A stretch of 64,000 nt of DNA from Biostraticola tofi (GCF_004343195.1 NZ_SMCR01000004.1:124001-188000); one strand, 5' to 3'; counted from the first letter of the stretch, positions 34,553-43,691 are shown. The notes: generated by a model not told the origin, from the sequence alone. Made by a program: numbers and translations.

Positions 34553-35359
34553 TTATGGGGCATTATGCCTTTTATTTGTGCAGTGCAGCGGCCGGTTCGA
34601 TACCCATTCCACAACTTCTTCAACGCTCATGACATCCGCATAACGGGCATTGAGATCCAGCAGGGTGAAATCCAGCAGCGATGGGCTGCGATCACCGATG
34701 ATTTCACGAGGGAGTATAACGTGCATACCTTGTTGAAACGCCTCAATGGCGGTCGCCCGAATACTGCCGCTGGCAGTGGCACCGGCCAGGATCAGCGTAT
34801 CAATCCCCTCAGCCTGCAGATACTGGGGTAGATTTTCATGGTGCAAGTCTGATACATAGCAGGTAGCCTGCTGGCGATCGAAGGGAATGTCGGACAACGC
34901 GTCGTCAATCCGATTAAGGTAGGCGTCTTCGCCCAGCGCGGTAAGAGAAGGAAATTTTTTGCCCCACAGACGGGAAAAAGCATGTTGCTCCTGATGGATG
35001 GTTTTGGTAAACACCCGTGGTAACTGACGATCGCCCGCCAGGCTGAGCAAACGATGCAGAGCGTTTTTATCCAGGGGGGTATTTATCGCCAGCGTCGAAC
35101 CGGGATCCATAAATGCATGGGTTACGTCACGCACTAGCACCGCCGCCCGCTGGCCAAAGCCAATTTTGCCGGCAAAGCCGGTCTGGGCATAGATGCGCTG
35201 AATTTCATCGGCCAGATAGCGGCGCTGTCCGCCCGGTGTATAAACCACCTTAAGCCCGTAAGTTTGTACTTCACCGTTTTTTTCCAGGCGGCGCAGTGTG
35301 CTGGCCGAGATGCCTAACATCTTTGCCGCATCCGATACCGTCAGCAGTTTGTCGTACAT
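34553..35359 (-). CDS. MerR/excisionase-type HTH fused to a degenerate isochorismatase-like cysteine hydrolase
   Basis: 268 residues. Residues 1-60 form a MerR-like winged HTH (LLTVSDAAKMLGISASTLRRLEKNGE, then TPGGQRRYLADEI). Residues ~70-255 are an isochorismatase/N-carbamoylsarcosine-amidase-like domain: VLVRDVTHAFMDPG (Asp of the triad kept), FTKTIHQEQ, EGIDTLILAGATASGSIRATA and LPREIIGDR. In active members the nucleophile motif is TSGCVRATA; here Cys is replaced by Ser (codon AGT, one base from TGT). The Lys usual ~18 residues before the loop is also not in place (Thr/Ala by my alignment). Two of three catalytic residues therefore look lost, so I infer a ligand-sensing regulator rather than an enzyme. 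It lies 168 bases downstream of an amidase-transporter operon in the same direction. Confidence 0.85.
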   Translation of the reverse strand: MYDKLLTVSDAAKMLGISASTLRRLEKNGEVQTYGLKVVYTPGGQRRYLADEIQRIYAQTGFAGKIGFGQRAAVLVRDVTHAFMDPGSTLAINTPLDKNALHRLLSLAGDRQLPRVFTKTIHQEQHAFSRLWGKKFPSLTALGEDAYLNRIDDALSDIPFDRQQATCYVSDLHHENLPQYLQAEGIDTLILAGATASGSIRATAIEAFQQGMHVILPREIIGDRSPSLLDFTLLDLNARYADVMSVEEVVEWVSNRPLHCTNKRHNAP

Positions 35360-35449
35360 GGTAATTCATCCTGGTTTTTCTGGAGCATAGTCAACGATTG
35401 TCGGTGACTCGCAGCGATTTCTTCAATTATACGAAGATGCGGGCAGGCT

Positions 35450-35477
35450 GTCTCGCTCCGCTGCCACGGAACGAGAC
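35450..35477. terminator. Hairpin between the amidase and HTH-hydrolase genes
   Basis: GTCTCGCTCCG, loop CTGCCA, CGGAACGAGAC: an 11-pair stem with one mismatch, ~50 bases after the amidase stop on the minus strand. No T tract on either side, so either a terminator or an mRNA-stabilising hairpin. Confidence 0.5.
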
Positions 35478-35527
35478 ACCTACCCGTTACTGGGTTTGAA
35501 CTGTGCCGTAACGGAACGGTACCCCGG

Positions 35528-36898
35528 TCAGTCGCGACAGATTGGAGGCAGCAGCGTATGCCAGTCGGTTAACTGCTGGAATCGCATGCCTAGATCCACC
35601 AGCGCCTGTTCATTACCGGTGCGGGCGACCCACTGAATACCGATGGGTAGTCCGCTAGGTGATAACCCTACCGGTACCTGCAGGGTGGGTACGCCGGCGT
35701 TGGTGAACGGCATGTTAAATGCCGGCGAGCCGGTGGCAGCCAACCCGTGAGGCGCTAATGTCTGGCTCGCCGGCGTCATTAAAATATCGACCTGTTCAAA
35801 CATGTGATCAAGCTGGTCCTGGTAGCGCATTCGGTTCTGCTGCGCTTGCAGATAGTCATGAGCTGACAGGGTCAAACCTTCGCGCAAAAACCCCTGCAGG
35901 TATTGGCCAAAGCGCTCAGGGTTTTGCCTGAAGCTATGATGATGATAGCTGGCGCATTCGGCCTGCATAACTTTGAGGTGGGCATCATTGGCAGCGATAA
36001 AGCTTTCAGGCATACCGACAGAGTGGAGACTGACGCCGGTCCGGGCCAGCAACTGCATGGCCTGGCTGCAGGCGCTCAGGATGCTGTCATCGGCGTTATG
36101 GAAGTAGGGATGGTCGACAATACCCACCCGCAGATGACTATATTCTTGCAATGCCAATGGAGAAAAGGGCAGTTTCTGGGTGGCGGGATCACGCTTATCA
36201 GGCCCGGCCAGGCAGTTATACACCAGGACCGCGTCCTCTACGCTCTGGGTAAAGGCACCCACATGGTCAAGCGTCCAACTGACGGGAATAACGCCTGCCT
36301 TGCTGATGCGGCCATAGCTGGCCTTAAGCACGGTCACGCCGTTAAAGGCTCCAGGACGAGAGAGGGAACCGGCTGTCTGGGTACCCAGCGTCATCAGAGC
36401 CATGCGCGCGCCCATTGCCGCAGCGGATCCGCTGCTGGAGCCACCCGGAGTATGCTGTGAATTCCAAGCATTAGACGTGGCGGGCGGCGTGCCCAGATTA
36501 GCAAACTCAGTGGTTGAGGTTTTACCTAGTAACTGTGCTCCCAGCATTTCCAGCCGCTCAATGACGCTGGCATCATCCTCGGGTATGAACCCCTCAAGTA
36601 CTCGAGATCCCGCTTCGGTAGGTATGCCACGGGTATGGAAAATGTCTTTTGCGCCGTAGGGAATACCAAATAGCGCCGACTTGCAGGCAATGGCGCCCAT
36701 CTCCTGATCCAACTCTCGAGCGCGCGAACGGGCTTGATCGCCGTTCAGCCAGACCCAGGCTTTTACCTGGGGATCCCGTTTAGCGATACGGTCGAAAAAA
36801 TGGTCCAGCAATTCGCTGGGTGATACCAAGCCTTGCTGAAGCTGGCGGCGGGTGGCGGCGATAGAAGCAAATGGTGATGTATCAGATATCAGTGTCAT
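35528..36898 (-). CDS. Amidase signature family amidohydrolase
   Basis: 456 residues from ATG 36898 (MTLISDTSPFAS); an upstream in-frame start would overlap the binding-protein gene. The amidase-signature triad is complete: Lys in GIPYGAKDIF (~80), cis-Ser in GGSSSGSAAA (~150) and the nucleophile Ser in LGTQTAGSLSRPG (~175). It hydrolyses an amide, releasing ammonia or an amine. GatA is unlikely because no gatC/gatB are near and the gene sits in a transporter operon 13 bases after the binding-protein gene, so it probably acts on the imported compound. Confidence 0.92.
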   Translation of the reverse strand: MTLISDTSPFASIAATRRQLQQGLVSPSELLDHFFDRIAKRDPQVKAWVWLNGDQARSRARELDQEMGAIACKSALFGIPYGAKDIFHTRGIPTEAGSRVLEGFIPEDDASVIERLEMLGAQLLGKTSTTEFANLGTPPATSNAWNSQHTPGGSSSGSAAAMGARMALMTLGTQTAGSLSRPGAFNGVTVLKASYGRISKAGVIPVSWTLDHVGAFTQSVEDAVLVYNCLAGPDKRDPATQKLPFSPLALQEYSHLRVGIVDHPYFHNADDSILSACSQAMQLLARTGVSLHSVGMPESFIAANDAHLKVMQAECASYHHHSFRQNPERFGQYLQGFLREGLTLSAHDYLQAQQNRMRYQDQLDHMFEQVDILMTPASQTLAPHGLAATGSPAFNMPFTNAGVPTLQVPVGLSPSGLPIGIQWVARTGNEQALVDLGMRFQQLTDWHTLLPPICRD

Positions 36899-36911
36899 GG
36901 GCCAGACTCCA

Positions 36912-37883
36912 TTAATGTTGGGCGGCAAAATGCGGACTGACAATTTGCTCATAGGGCATTTCAGTGGTGATGTTGCCGACAAATTTCTGTATGTCTATGG
37001 CAGTGGTAAACGCCGCCGGGCTGATACGGGTGCTGGCGGGATAGACCTGGCTGTCTATCATGCGGCTGACGGCGGCATCGATCAGGGCGGGATCTAGCGA
37101 AGCAAACTCTTTATGGGCAACCTGTTTGGCGGTAGCCGGATCCTGGCGGATCAACGCCAGAGATTCATCGATGGCATTCACAAAACGCCGTACCAGATCC
37201 GGATTATCCTGAATCAGTTTTTCAGAGGTATTTATGGTCGAGAATGCATATTCAGGATAGTCACGGGTAAAATCGTAAACCACTTTGAGTCCTTGACCTA
37301 CACCCTGATCCACCTGGGGCTCATAGGCAACCGCCAGGTCCGCCTGACCTGCCAGCACTGGCCCAAGTTCAGATCCATTCTGAACCTGCTGGATTGTGAC
37401 GTCTGTTTTGGCATCGAGATGATTTTGCTTCAGCAACCTGAGCAGCAGAGTATGGGAAGTACCGGGAGCGAGTCCGACAGCAATCCGCTTGCCTTTGAGC
37501 GCGGCAGGATCACTAAACTCAACGCCCGGTCTGGCCAGTATCCACACCGGGGCGCTGTTGGCTACTGCGCTGACCGCCTTGACCTTGCCGCCTTTTTCCT
37601 GGGCAAAACCTACATGCTCGGGTCCATGCACTGAAAACTGCGCTTCCCCAGCCAACACGGCGGAAAGGGCGGTAGGGCCGGATCCGGCCGAGCGTACAGA
37701 GGTGATATCGATACGATGTTTGGCAAAAATACCCTGATCCCTGGCGACGTAAACTGGCAGGTAAAGCAGAGTATGAAAAGCTTCAGTTACCAGTACGGGA
37801 TCATTTTTATTATCGGCGGCACCGCTACTGGCACTGGTCAGGGTCAATAGAGCGGCGCACAACAGGGACATTATTTTATTCAT
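36912..37883 (-). CDS. NitT/TauT-type ABC transporter substrate-binding protein (NMT1/THI5-like)
   Basis: 323 residues with a Sec signal (MNKIMSLLCAALLTLTSASSGAAD). The NMT1/SsuA-type fold shows LPVYVARDQGIFAKHRIDI (~38-56), AGEAQFSVHGPEHV (~82) and a hinge region RIAVGLAPGTSHTLLLRLL (~135). Family ligands include alkanesulfonates, taurine, nitrate, pyrimidine/thiamine precursors and riboflavin. The presence of an amidase next door suggests a nitrogenous amide. Encoded between the permease (60-base gap) and the amidase. Confidence 0.88.
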   Translation of the reverse strand: MNKIMSLLCAALLTLTSASSGAADNKNDPVLVTEAFHTLLYLPVYVARDQGIFAKHRIDITSVRSAGSGPTALSAVLAGEAQFSVHGPEHVGFAQEKGGKVKAVSAVANSAPVWILARPGVEFSDPAALKGKRIAVGLAPGTSHTLLLRLLKQNHLDAKTDVTIQQVQNGSELGPVLAGQADLAVAYEPQVDQGVGQGLKVVYDFTRDYPEYAFSTINTSEKLIQDNPDLVRRFVNAIDESLALIRQDPATAKQVAHKEFASLDPALIDAAVSRMIDSQVYPASTRISPAAFTTAIDIQKFVGNITTEMPYEQIVSPHFAAQH

Positions 37884-37943
37884 TGATCAGTTCCTTTCAA
37901 GTAAGTGCTGACGGTAGAAATAGTTGAGAGGCCATAGGGCCAG

Positions 37944-38762
37944 TTAACGCTGCGGCTCCCAGGGCAGCAGCCATTTCTGAAGCTGGCTGATGACCCAGTA
38001 AAGGACGATGGCCACCAGCAGCAGCATCAGTACGCCCACCCAGACCGCGTTAAGATTAAACAGATTGCCTGCGACAAAAATCATTTTGCCCAGGCCATAG
38101 TCGGATGAAATGAACTCTCCGCCGATGTCAGCGATCAGCGCAAAACCGATGTTGAGGCGGAAAGCGGCGATAATCCACGGCAGGGTGGCGGGGATCACTA
38201 CCTTGCGAAAGATCTGGCTTTTATTCGCGCCCAGCGAACGCATCAGATTAACCTGACTGCCATCAAGCTGATGGGTTCCCTGCCAGGCAGACAGCAGCGC
38301 CACAATAAAGGTAGCAATAAACGCCAGAGCGACCTTGGAGAACAGCCCGGAGCCAAACCAGATAATGATGATGGGCGCCAGGGCAATTTTGGGCAGGCCA
38401 TTAAGTGCTATAAAGAAGGGGTCAAGAATGCGTGCCAGATTCGGCGAGTACCACAGCAGTAACCCGGCTAATGAGCCAAGCAGGCTGCCGGTAATGAAAC
38501 CGATGACCGTGGCATACACTGTTACGCCGGTATGGGTCAGCAATTCGCCATTACTCGCCAGGCGCATGAATTCTTTACCGATGCCTGCCGGCGAACCCAT
38601 TAGAAAGGCATTGATCCAGCCGCCATTGACGCCGAATTGCCATAATGCTATTAGCAAAAACAGGATAAGCAGACGGATACCGTTGTCGAACAACAGTCTG
38701 TTAAGCCGACGGCGGTGCCCGGTGGTCGGTTTGCGACCCTCAACGGTGACAGGAGTCGTCAT
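37944..38762 (-). CDS. NitT/TauT-type ABC transporter permease
   Basis: 272 residues, six membrane helices after a basic N-terminus (GRKPTTGHRRRLNR). FIALNGLPKIALAPIIIIWFGSGLFSK (~117-143) and the EAA-like loop with LMRSLGANKSQIFRKVVIPATLPWI (~175-198) are characteristic of SsuC/TauC permeases. The start overlaps the ATPase stop as ATGA, so subunits are coupled in synthesis. Confidence 0.93.
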   Translation of the reverse strand: MTTPVTVEGRKPTTGHRRRLNRLLFDNGIRLLILFLLIALWQFGVNGGWINAFLMGSPAGIGKEFMRLASNGELLTHTGVTVYATVIGFITGSLLGSLAGLLLWYSPNLARILDPFFIALNGLPKIALAPIIIIWFGSGLFSKVALAFIATFIVALLSAWQGTHQLDGSQVNLMRSLGANKSQIFRKVVIPATLPWIIAAFRLNIGFALIADIGGEFISSDYGLGKMIFVAGNLFNLNAVWVGVLMLLLVAIVLYWVISQLQKWLLPWEPQR

Positions 38763-39592
38763 GGCCGGCCTCCCAACTGAATATCCATGTCGGCCCAGAT
38801 AGCATCAAAAAATGGCTGATACTGCGGATCTTTTCGAGCTCCCATTGCTGATCCGTGCTGCTTGGCCAGCCCAACGTCATAGATCTTTTTATTCCAGGTC
38901 GGGCGCTGTGACATCACTGCAATCCGATCCGACATGGCGATAGCTTCACCGATATCGTGAGTTATCAGCACGACCGTTTTTCCGGCATCCCGCAAAATTG
39001 ACAGGATCTCCTCTTCCAGGATCAGACGGGTCTGATAATCCAGCGCCGAGAAGGGTTCATCCAACAGAATAATGTCTGGGTCGATAACCAGTGTGCGAAT
39101 AAGCGCCGCACGCTGGCGCATGCCACCTGAAAGCGTGCTCGGATAGGCATTGCAAAAATCGCCCAAGCCATAGCGATCAAGGTACTCACGTGCCAGATCA
39201 TGGCGCTGTTTCTTCGGCATTTCCCGAATTTCCAGCCCCAGGCAGACGTTATCCAGGATGGTCCTCCAGGGAAATAGCAGATCTTTTTGCAGCATATAGC
39301 CGACTTGGCCTTTTTTCGGCATCGAGTACACCCCGTCAAACAGCAGCATCTCGCCGCTACTGGGCGGAATCAGTCCAGCGATAATATTGAACATGGTTGT
39401 TTTGCCGCAGCCGCTCGGGCCGACGATACTGATGAATTCCTGGTGGTAAATATCAAGAGTAATATCTTTGATCACATCGACTACCTGATCGTCTTGATCG
39501 TAAAACTGTTTGCTGATCCCTGTCAGGGAAATTGCGACCGATGGCCGTTGAGGGGCGTCAGATCTTAGGTGGGTGGCAGTGGCAAGGTTCAT
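38759..39592 (-). CDS. NitT/TauT-type ABC transporter ATP-binding protein
   Basis: 277 residues from ATG 39592, which follows AGGAGAG; the frame extends 25 codons further but without a ribosome site. Walker A GPSGCGKTT (~58), Q-loop YMLQKDLLFPWR (~103), signature LSGGMRQRAALIR (~150), Walker B IILLDEPFSALD (~172) and H-loop LITHDIGEA (~205) are complete. The LLFPWR after the Q-loop is typical of SsuB/TauB. First gene of the operon ATPase-permease-binding protein-amidase. Confidence 0.94.
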   Translation of the reverse strand: MNLATATHLRSDAPQRPSVAISLTGISKQFYDQDDQVVDVIKDITLDIYHQEFISIVGPSGCGKTTMFNIIAGLIPPSSGEMLLFDGVYSMPKKGQVGYMLQKDLLFPWRTILDNVCLGLEIREMPKKQRHDLAREYLDRYGLGDFCNAYPSTLSGGMRQRAALIRTLVIDPDIILLDEPFSALDYQTRLILEEEILSILRDAGKTVVLITHDIGEAIAMSDRIAVMSQRPTWNKKIYDVGLAKQHGSAMGARKDPQYQPFFDAIWADMDIQLGGRP

Positions 39593-39890
39593 CACACTCT
39601 CCTGCTTGATAAGGGGGTGAAGGTTGGCCAAGGCGGGCTGGGCCGGGTTGCCTGGTGAACAGGACAAATTTTAGCCTACTTAAACTTATCAAACTTGTCT
39701 AATATGGCAAACTTATCACAAAGGCGTTAAATATAGCCGTGAGGGATGCGTGCTGGTTAACTGAGGAATCAACGGAATAATGATGTGGACAGCGGGAGAG
39801 CGGGACAGCGGGACAGATGGAAACCCGCATAGCGATTGGCTTCGGGTTCCCTGCCGTTAACTAAATTCGGTGACTACACTGCTGAGTTAA
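39593..39890 (-). promoter_or_regulatory. Promoter region of the amidase/transporter operon with direct repeats
   Basis: 298 bases upstream of the ATPase gene. It holds three copies of AAACTT(A/G)TC at 39682, 39691 and 39709, i.e. in steps of 9 and 18 bases, a plausible operator. A short GC-rich repeat (AGCGGGACA-like, ~39790-39815) lies nearer hutG. No ORF of interest. Confidence 0.5.
39682..39717. promoter_or_regulatory. Three direct repeats AAACTT(A/G)TC, possible operator
   Basis: AAACTTATC (39682-39690), AAACTTGTC (39691-39699) and AAACTTATC (39709-39717). On the minus strand they read GATAAGTTT or GACAAGTTT, about 90-125 bases before the ATPase start, overlapping where a promoter should lie. 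The obvious candidate binder is the HTH-hydrolase fusion protein of the same cluster; this is inference. Confidence 0.5.
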
Positions 39891-40697
39891 TCAGCGCACC
39901 AGTCGGGCAAACTCCAGCACCGATAGCAGCATAGACTCTAGTTCAGCCTGCAGCGGCTGCGCCTTTTCCGGCCGCCAGTCCCAGGGCGGCGCTTCATCCA
40001 TATAGCTGCACTGGGTCAGCTCCATCTGCAGGGTATGGATTTCCTCGGCCGGGCGAGAATAATGCCGGGTAATATAGCCGCCGGTGTAGCGACCGTTTTC
40101 CACCATGGTGAATGCGGCGGCCTGATGGGCGATATCCGCCACTCGCTGCTGCAGCGCCGGAGCGCAACTCTGTCCTTTGTTGGTGCCGATATTGAAGGTG
40201 GGCAGCACGCCGTCGAAAAACTGCGGCAATACCGAACGGATGGAGTGACAGTCCCACAGCACCACGCGGGGGAACGCAGCCCGCATGCGCTGCAGTTCGG
40301 CATGGAGTTGGTCATGCCAGGGCTGCCAGTAGCGGCTGCGGCGTTGTTCGATTTCCAGCGTATCCGGAGCGCCACCCGGCAGATAGACCGGTCCGCCGTC
40401 GAATCGGCTATCCGGGCACAGACCGGTGGTCGCCTGGCCGGGATAGAGGCTGGCACCGTTCGGCGGGCGATTAAGATCAACCACATAACGTGAACAGGTG
40501 GCCTCTAGCCAGGATGCGCCCAGTGCTTTGGCGAAAGCATACAGTTTTTCGATATGCCAGTCGGTGTCGGGCACGCCCTGGGCTTCCGGGGTAAATCGTT
40601 GTTTTATATCGTCCGGCACCCAGGTGCCGGTATGCGGCATGGTAATAAACAGCGGTGCGGTGCCCTGATGGAAAATAAAGGGTGCTGGAGTGTGCAT
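39891..40697 (-). CDS. hutG: N-formylglutamate deformylase HutG
   Basis: 268 residues, the usual size. Seen: PLFITMPHTGTWVP (metal ligand His region, ~15-28), DTDWHIEKLYAFA, VVDLNRPPNGASLYPG (~67-82), VVLWDCHSIRS (~145) and RYTGGYITRHYSRP (~205). It hydrolyses N-formyl-L-glutamate to glutamate and formate, the last step of the five-step histidine pathway that runs through HutF. It lies 12 bases after hutF in the same operon. Confidence 0.96.
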   Translation of the reverse strand: MHTPAPFIFHQGTAPLFITMPHTGTWVPDDIKQRFTPEAQGVPDTDWHIEKLYAFAKALGASWLEATCSRYVVDLNRPPNGASLYPGQATTGLCPDSRFDGGPVYLPGGAPDTLEIEQRRSRYWQPWHDQLHAELQRMRAAFPRVVLWDCHSIRSVLPQFFDGVLPTFNIGTNKGQSCAPALQQRVADIAHQAAAFTMVENGRYTGGYITRHYSRPAEEIHTLQMELTQCSYMDEAPPWDWRPEKAQPLQAELESMLLSVLEFARLVR

Positions 40698-40709
40698 GTT
40701 AAATCCTGT

Positions 40710-42095
40710 TCAAAGTTGTTGCAGCAATTGCTGGCGCACGGCGGCGAATGCCTCAAGTGACGCTGACGGCTGGGTCTGCTGTAGATCAAAACGTAACTGG
40801 CCGCCGGACCAGACGCGCTTTATCGCCGAACCGCGGGAGCTGGCGAAGAGGTGGCCGGCGAGGATATTGGCCTCGGGCAGCAGCGCCAAGGCGGGATGAT
40901 TGGCATCCAGTTCAACCATGTCGGCGCTTTGCCCCAGCTGGATACCGGCCACAGCTCGCCCGCTGGCCTGGGCGCCGCCCTGCAGTGCGCCCAGGTACAA
41001 GCTGGTGGCCACATCTTCATGCTGGCCGTCAGTACAGACGTTGCGGCTGCGAAACTGCAGGCGCTGGGAGTACTCCAGCATCAGCAGCTCTTCGGCAGCA
41101 TTGACGGCGATATGGCTATCGGACCCGATGCCCCATTTCCCCCCAGCCTGTTGCCATTGAGGGAAATCGAACAGGCCATCGCCCAGATTGGCTTCGGTGG
41201 CTGGACACAGGCCCGCCACCGCACCACTGGCGGCTGCCCGCCGGTACTCCTGCCCGGTCATATGGGTGGCATGAATCAGGCACCAGCGATCATCGACCGG
41301 TTGATGCTCCATCAGCCATTCCACCGGGCGCAGGCCGCTCCATGCCAGACAATCTTCGACTTCTTTAACCTGCTCAGCCACATGGATATGAATGGGGGCG
41401 CGGCGGTCCATCTGGCTGACGCCGTCAAGCACCGCGTTCAGCGCCTGCTCCGACACCGCCCGCAGCGAGTGGGGGGCAACGCCCATGCGTAATCTGGCGT
41501 TATTCGCGGTCTGGGCCTGCAATTGTTGCCATAGCGACAGAAAGCTATCGGTTTTTTTAATAAAACGACGCTGCTTCGCCTCCGGCGGCTGGCCGCCAAA
41601 GCCGCTGTCCTGATAGCACACCGGCAGCAGGGTCAGGCCTATGCCGGTGTTGCTGGCCGCATTGAGCAGGCTCTGGGAAAGGGTCGCCGGATCCGCATAG
41701 GCGCTGCCGTCCGGCTGGTTATGCACATAGTGGAATTCGCACACCGAGGTATAGCCTGCCGCCAGCATTTCACGATAAAGCCAACTGGCCACGCTTTCTA
41801 ACTGCTCGGGAGAAATTTTTGCCGCAAAGGCATACATCAGGCTGCGCCAGCTCCAGAAACTGTCCTGCTGTTGCTGCCGATATTCGGTCAGTCCACTGAA
41901 CGCCCGCTGAAAGGCGTGTGAATGCAGATTGGTCATGCCCGGCAGCAGCCAGTCGGTCTGCTCCGTTCCTTCAGGGCGATCGGTTTCGGCCGTTACCTGG
42001 CTTATTACCCCCTGGCCATCCCACTGGACCAGAACATTGCGCTGCCAGCCATCATTGAGCAGGGCATGCCGGGCATAAAGTTGATTCGCTATCAT
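40710..42095 (-). CDS. hutF: Formimidoylglutamate deiminase HutF
   Basis: 461 residues, an amidohydrolase-fold enzyme. Metal ligands: LLPGMTNLHSHAFQRAFSG (HxH, ~50), HIHVAEQ (~240), LIHATHMTG (~275) and the Asp in GSDSHIAVNAAEE (~325). It converts N-formimidoyl-L-glutamate to N-formyl-L-glutamate and ammonia, feeding HutG. The earlier enzymes (HutH, HutU, HutI) are not encoded here. Gap of 69 bases to the ABC transporter ATPase gene upstream. Confidence 0.96.
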   Translation of the reverse strand: MIANQLYARHALLNDGWQRNVLVQWDGQGVISQVTAETDRPEGTEQTDWLLPGMTNLHSHAFQRAFSGLTEYRQQQQDSFWSWRSLMYAFAAKISPEQLESVASWLYREMLAAGYTSVCEFHYVHNQPDGSAYADPATLSQSLLNAASNTGIGLTLLPVCYQDSGFGGQPPEAKQRRFIKKTDSFLSLWQQLQAQTANNARLRMGVAPHSLRAVSEQALNAVLDGVSQMDRRAPIHIHVAEQVKEVEDCLAWSGLRPVEWLMEHQPVDDRWCLIHATHMTGQEYRRAAASGAVAGLCPATEANLGDGLFDFPQWQQAGGKWGIGSDSHIAVNAAEELLMLEYSQRLQFRSRNVCTDGQHEDVATSLYLGALQGGAQASGRAVAGIQLGQSADMVELDANHPALALLPEANILAGHLFASSRGSAIKRVWSGGQLRFDLQQTQPSASLEAFAAVRQQLLQQL

Positions 42096-42164
42096 CGTGA
42101 TCCTTACACTACCTGTGGTGTGAAAAGCCCGGCTTGTGTCACCCAGGCCGGCATCGGCCGCATT

Positions 42165-42944
42165 TCAGCGCTGGGATAACACCGACTGCAAAAAGCGCTG
42201 GGTTCGTTCATTTTCCGGACTGCCGAAGATATGGTCCGGCGTGCCTGACTCGATGATGCCGCCGCCATCCATGACAACCACCAGGTCGGCAACTTCCCGG
42301 GCGAACCCCATCTCGTGGGTGACGACGATCATGGTCATGCCTTCTTGGGCCAGCAGTTTCATCACCTGCAGCACTTCGCCGACCAGTTCCGGGTCCAGCG
42401 CTGAGGTTGGTTCGTCGAATAGCATCACTGTCGGTGACATTGCCAGCGCCCGGGCAATCGCCACCCGTTGTTTTTGGCCACCGGACAGGCTGCCCGGCAT
42501 GGCCTGCGCTTTAGTGGACAACCCCACTTTTTCAAGTAATTGCATGGCCTGTTCTCTGACGGCGGTTTTACTCATCTTACGCAGCATCACCGGCGCTACG
42601 CAGATATTTTCCAGCACTGACAGGTGGGGGAACAGATTGAACGATTGAAACACCATGCCGACTTCTTTGCGCAGCGCATTGAGGGCGGGCTCGGCCAGCA
42701 TCTTGCCGCCACTGATAAGCGGCCGTCCGCACAGAGTAACGTCGCCCTGCTCAGGGTGTTCCAGGCCGTTGCAGCAGCGCAGGAAGGTACTTTTCCCTGA
42801 ACCGCTGGGACCAATGATCACCACCACCTGACCCGGGAAAACATCGAAATCAATGCCTTTGAGTACCGTATGGGCGCCAAAACTTTTGCCCAGATTACGG
42901 ATAGTTATTACCGGTGGGTTTTGGCCGGGTTGATATTCAGTCAT
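42165..42944 (-). CDS. Amino-acid ABC transporter ATP-binding protein (GlnQ/HisP-like)
   Basis: 259 residues. Walker [10 protein letters not shown] (~44), Q-loop [17 protein letters not shown] (~95), signature [13 protein letters not shown] (~155), Walker [19 protein letters not shown] (~175), H-loop [13 protein letters not shown] (~210): a complete amino-acid-type ATPase. It forms one transporter with the next two genes; start and permease stop overlap by one base (TAATG). Because the arginine-type transporter at 31278-33426 lacks an ATPase, this subunit could serve both, but that is speculation. Confidence 0.94.
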   Translation of the reverse strand: MTEYQPGQNPPVITIRNLGKSFGAHTVLKGIDFDVFPGQVVVIIGPSGSGKSTFLRCCNGLEHPEQGDVTLCGRPLISGGKMLAEPALNALRKEVGMVFQSFNLFPHLSVLENICVAPVMLRKMSKTAVREQAMQLLEKVGLSTKAQAMPGSLSGGQKQRVAIARALAMSPTVMLFDEPTSALDPELVGEVLQVMKLLAQEGMTMIVVTHEMGFAREVADLVVVMDGGGIIESGTPDHIFGSPENERTQRFLQSVLSQR

Positions 42945-43615
42945 TACTGCACCCCTTTCATATGATGGCGTTTTTCAAAATAGCGCAGCGCCAGGACAGA
43001 AATGCCGGTCAGGATAAAGTACACGCCGGCCACCACCAGATAGGTTTCCAGGTCGCGGTAGGAGTTGCTGATAATCGAGGTTCCGGCCTGCATGACGTCC
43101 TGAATAGTGATTAGCGACACCAGAGCGGAGTTTTTGATCAGGGCGATAAACTCATTTCCTAGCGGTGGGATCATGCGCACCAGCGCTTGGGGCAGGATGA
43201 TTTTGTACATCGCCTGTCGGCCCGACATGCCCAAAGAACGAGCGGCTTCGTTCTGCCCGCGGTCGATAGACGCAATCGCCCCCCTGACAATTTCCGAAAT
43301 ATAGGCGCTGGAGTAAAGTCCCAGGCCAATGACGCCGCAGAAAAATGAGGGCAGCATCACGCCGAAGCGCGGCAGGCCGTAATACCAGATAAACAGCTGC
43401 ACCAGCAAGGGCGTGCCGCGAATCAATGCGACATAGGCACTGGCTAACGCAAACAGCATCCGCCGCTGCGGATTCAGCCTGGCAATGCCAATCAGCAAGC
43501 CGAGGGAACACCCTACCAGCAGGGCGCACAGGGTGATTTCTATGGTGACCAACGTGCCGGCCAGCAGGGCGTCGCCACTGGCAAAGACCGGCGCAAAATT
43601 CAAGTCCAGATTCAT
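42944..43615 (-). CDS. Amino-acid ABC transporter permease
   Basis: 223 residues from ATG 43615 ([11 protein letters not shown], ribosome site AGGACC); the frame is open 11 codons further. Five membrane helices, [22 protein letters not shown] (~67-88), [23 protein letters not shown] (~128-150), typical GlnP/HisM-type. As the only permease it probably acts as a homodimer. Confidence 0.92.
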   Translation of the reverse strand: MNLDLNFAPVFASGDALLAGTLVTIEITLCALLVGCSLGLLIGIARLNPQRRMLFALASAYVALIRGTPLLVQLFIWYYGLPRFGVMLPSFFCGVIGLGLYSSAYISEIVRGAIASIDRGQNEAARSLGMSGRQAMYKIILPQALVRMIPPLGNEFIALIKNSALVSLITIQDVMQAGTSIISNSYRDLETYLVVAGVYFILTGISVLALRYFEKRHHMKGVQ

Positions 43616-43691
43616 AACATGGTCCTGCTGTGTATCAATAATTGGCAAGCGTCACCCTGGCTGACATCCGCCGGTGTTGCTGACCGGAGTT

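Noticed and set aside
35528-36982. GatA subunit of the glutamyl-tRNA amidotransferase
   Set aside because: No gatB or gatC nearby, and it is embedded in an ABC-transporter operon; a catabolic amidase is more likely.
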